6,949 nt of DNA from Negativicutes bacterium (GTDB lineage Bacteria; Bacillota; Negativicutes; SKW292): assembly GCA_026416215.1 (NCBI GenBank), contig JAOAFP010000077.1:1-6949 (forward strand), given 5' to 3'. The notes beneath the pieces are model-generated. The model did not search any database, had not been told where the DNA came from, and saw only the letters and a list, made by a program, of their open reading frames with translations. Positions 6,423 through 6,949 of the stretch are shown here, one piece after another (the first letter of the stretch is position 1; each line of letters starts with the position of its first letter). The position numbers and the translations under genes were made by a program.

Positions 6423-6472
6423 CAGCGAAGTCCGGCGATCTAATTGTTATTTTTATCGCCCGACATACTTAA

Positions 6473-6949
6473 TTACGTCCCGATAATCGCACGGTTATAC
6501 GAAATCAGGAACGCGTTGTCCTCACCACCAGTTTTTAGCCTGCTAACCACATAAGCACCGTCAGGGGAAACAAGACAATCACCTTTACGCTGTGCCCCCC
6601 CCGCGAACGTAAACCACCAGTTGTTGAACGCGCCCATCTGATTGCCCTGAGCCAGACCGTACCGATACGTATGCGTACCAAACGTCCCTTTAATGACCAT
6701 CTGGCCGAAAAAGGCAAAGTTAAGCTTTTGGGGTTCTTTGTCGATGCTTCTGTCTGCGCAAACACTATCCGAACCTTTCGAAAAACTCTTCCAGGTGTAC
6801 GCTACGTCCTCAGAATCTTCTCTGCCGGCTTTTGCGGTAATGACCATAGCATAAAACGGTGCCTTGCTCAACCCACCGTCTCCATGTATCAATTTGCACG
6901 TCGCTAAATTAGGAGCGTTCGATACGATTTGATCGAACGGCTGTCCGGG
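6473..6949 (-). CDS. Unrecognised protein, C-terminal 158 residues (5' end beyond window)
   Basis: The minus-strand frame is open from the right edge (first residues PGQPFDQIVSN) to the stop at 6475-6473, so the TTG at 6892 is probably not the start. The visible part has no hydrophobic helix. It is rich in Gly, aromatic and small residues (APFYAMVITAKAG, TFGTHTYRYG, NNWWFTFAGG, LISYNRAIIG), suggesting a beta-rich C-terminal domain, perhaps of a secreted or structural protein. I recognise no family and give no function. Its DNA is clearly more AT-rich than the genes to the left, and its codons end in A or T more often, which hints at a different origin. It is followed by the 6380-6422 hairpin and appears transcriptionally separate from the JAMM/RING genes. 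Confidence 0.7.
   Translation of the reverse strand, partial: PGQPFDQIVSNAPNLATCKLIHGDGGLSKAPFYAMVITAKAGREDSEDVAYTWKSFSKGSDSVCADRSIDKEPQKLNFAFFGQMVIKGTFGTHTYRYGLAQGNQMGAFNNWWFTFAGGAQRKGDCLVSPDGAYVVSRLKTGGEDNAFLISYNRAIIGT

Larger units (their letters stand above)
6058..6472. other. Non-coding gap of about 415 nt with regulatory signals
   Basis: No open frame here looks coding on either strand. The minus-strand 98-residue frame at 6088-6384 has no recognisable motif, no good start context, and crosses one arm of the hairpin. The gap is more AT-rich than the DNA to its left. It holds the 6380-6422 hairpin and a candidate promoter at 6254-6246. Confidence 0.6.

Noticed and set aside
5854..6486. 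Plus-strand 210-residue frame
   Set aside because: It lies antisense to the JAMM N-terminus and then crosses the whole terminator hairpin; there is no motif or plausible ribosome binding site.
1..6949. tRNA, rRNA, CRISPR array, insertion sequence
   Set aside because: No spaced direct repeats, transposase motifs, terminal inverted repeats or rRNA-like stretches were found by eye. I saw no tRNA, but a manual scan could miss one.

Overview
The window is bacterial DNA, GC-rich over most of its length (roughly 60% or more by eye), and every gene I can support lies on the minus strand. The lineage is uncertain. A NagZ-type beta-N-acetylglucosaminidase with an N-terminal membrane/export segment and a second C-terminal domain is the layout known from Bacillota such as Bacillus subtilis, so a high-GC Bacillota-like bacterium is a reasonable guess. 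No rRNA or other marker gene is present to confirm it.

Layout in the direction of transcription (high to low coordinates): (a) 6949-6473, the C-terminal part of an unrecognised protein in visibly more AT-rich DNA; (b) 6472-6058, a non-coding gap with a strong hairpin that looks like the terminator of (a), and a candidate promoter for what follows; (c) 6057-4703, a JAMM/JAB (Mov34/MPN/PAD-1) metalloprotease whose catalytic residues are all readable, followed by a transmembrane segment and an unrecognised domain that is probably extracytoplasmic; (d) 4658-4087, a zinc-ribbon plus RING-like treble-clef protein with a C-terminal membrane anchor; (e) 3902-2850, an intact mannose-1-phosphate guanylyltransferase (manC type); (f) 2631-1570, an intact tail-anchored protein resembling the DUF155/RMD1 family; (g) 1579 to beyond the left edge, nagZ, which overlaps (f).

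The most interesting part is (c)+(d): a JAMM protease of the deubiquitinase type beside a RING-like protein, each with a single membrane anchor. In other prokaryotes, JAB and RING-like proteins occur in ubiquitin-like conjugation or deconjugation loci. No ubiquitin-like protein, E1 or E2 is visible here, so this would be a minimal, membrane-tethered pair.

The reading frame is broken about seven times between about 4.5 and 6.05 kb, while the genes from 3.9 kb leftward are intact. The conserved residues survive on both sides of each break. That points to recent indels or local sequence error more than to old decay. One break, at 4530-4524, is a canonical -1 slippery heptamer in the correct register, so programmed frameshifting is a live alternative there.

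Genes (e) and (g) belong to cell-envelope metabolism: GDP-mannose supply for surface glycans, and peptidoglycan turnover. The whole minus-strand run may be an envelope-related cluster, but the shared role is inference from adjacency.
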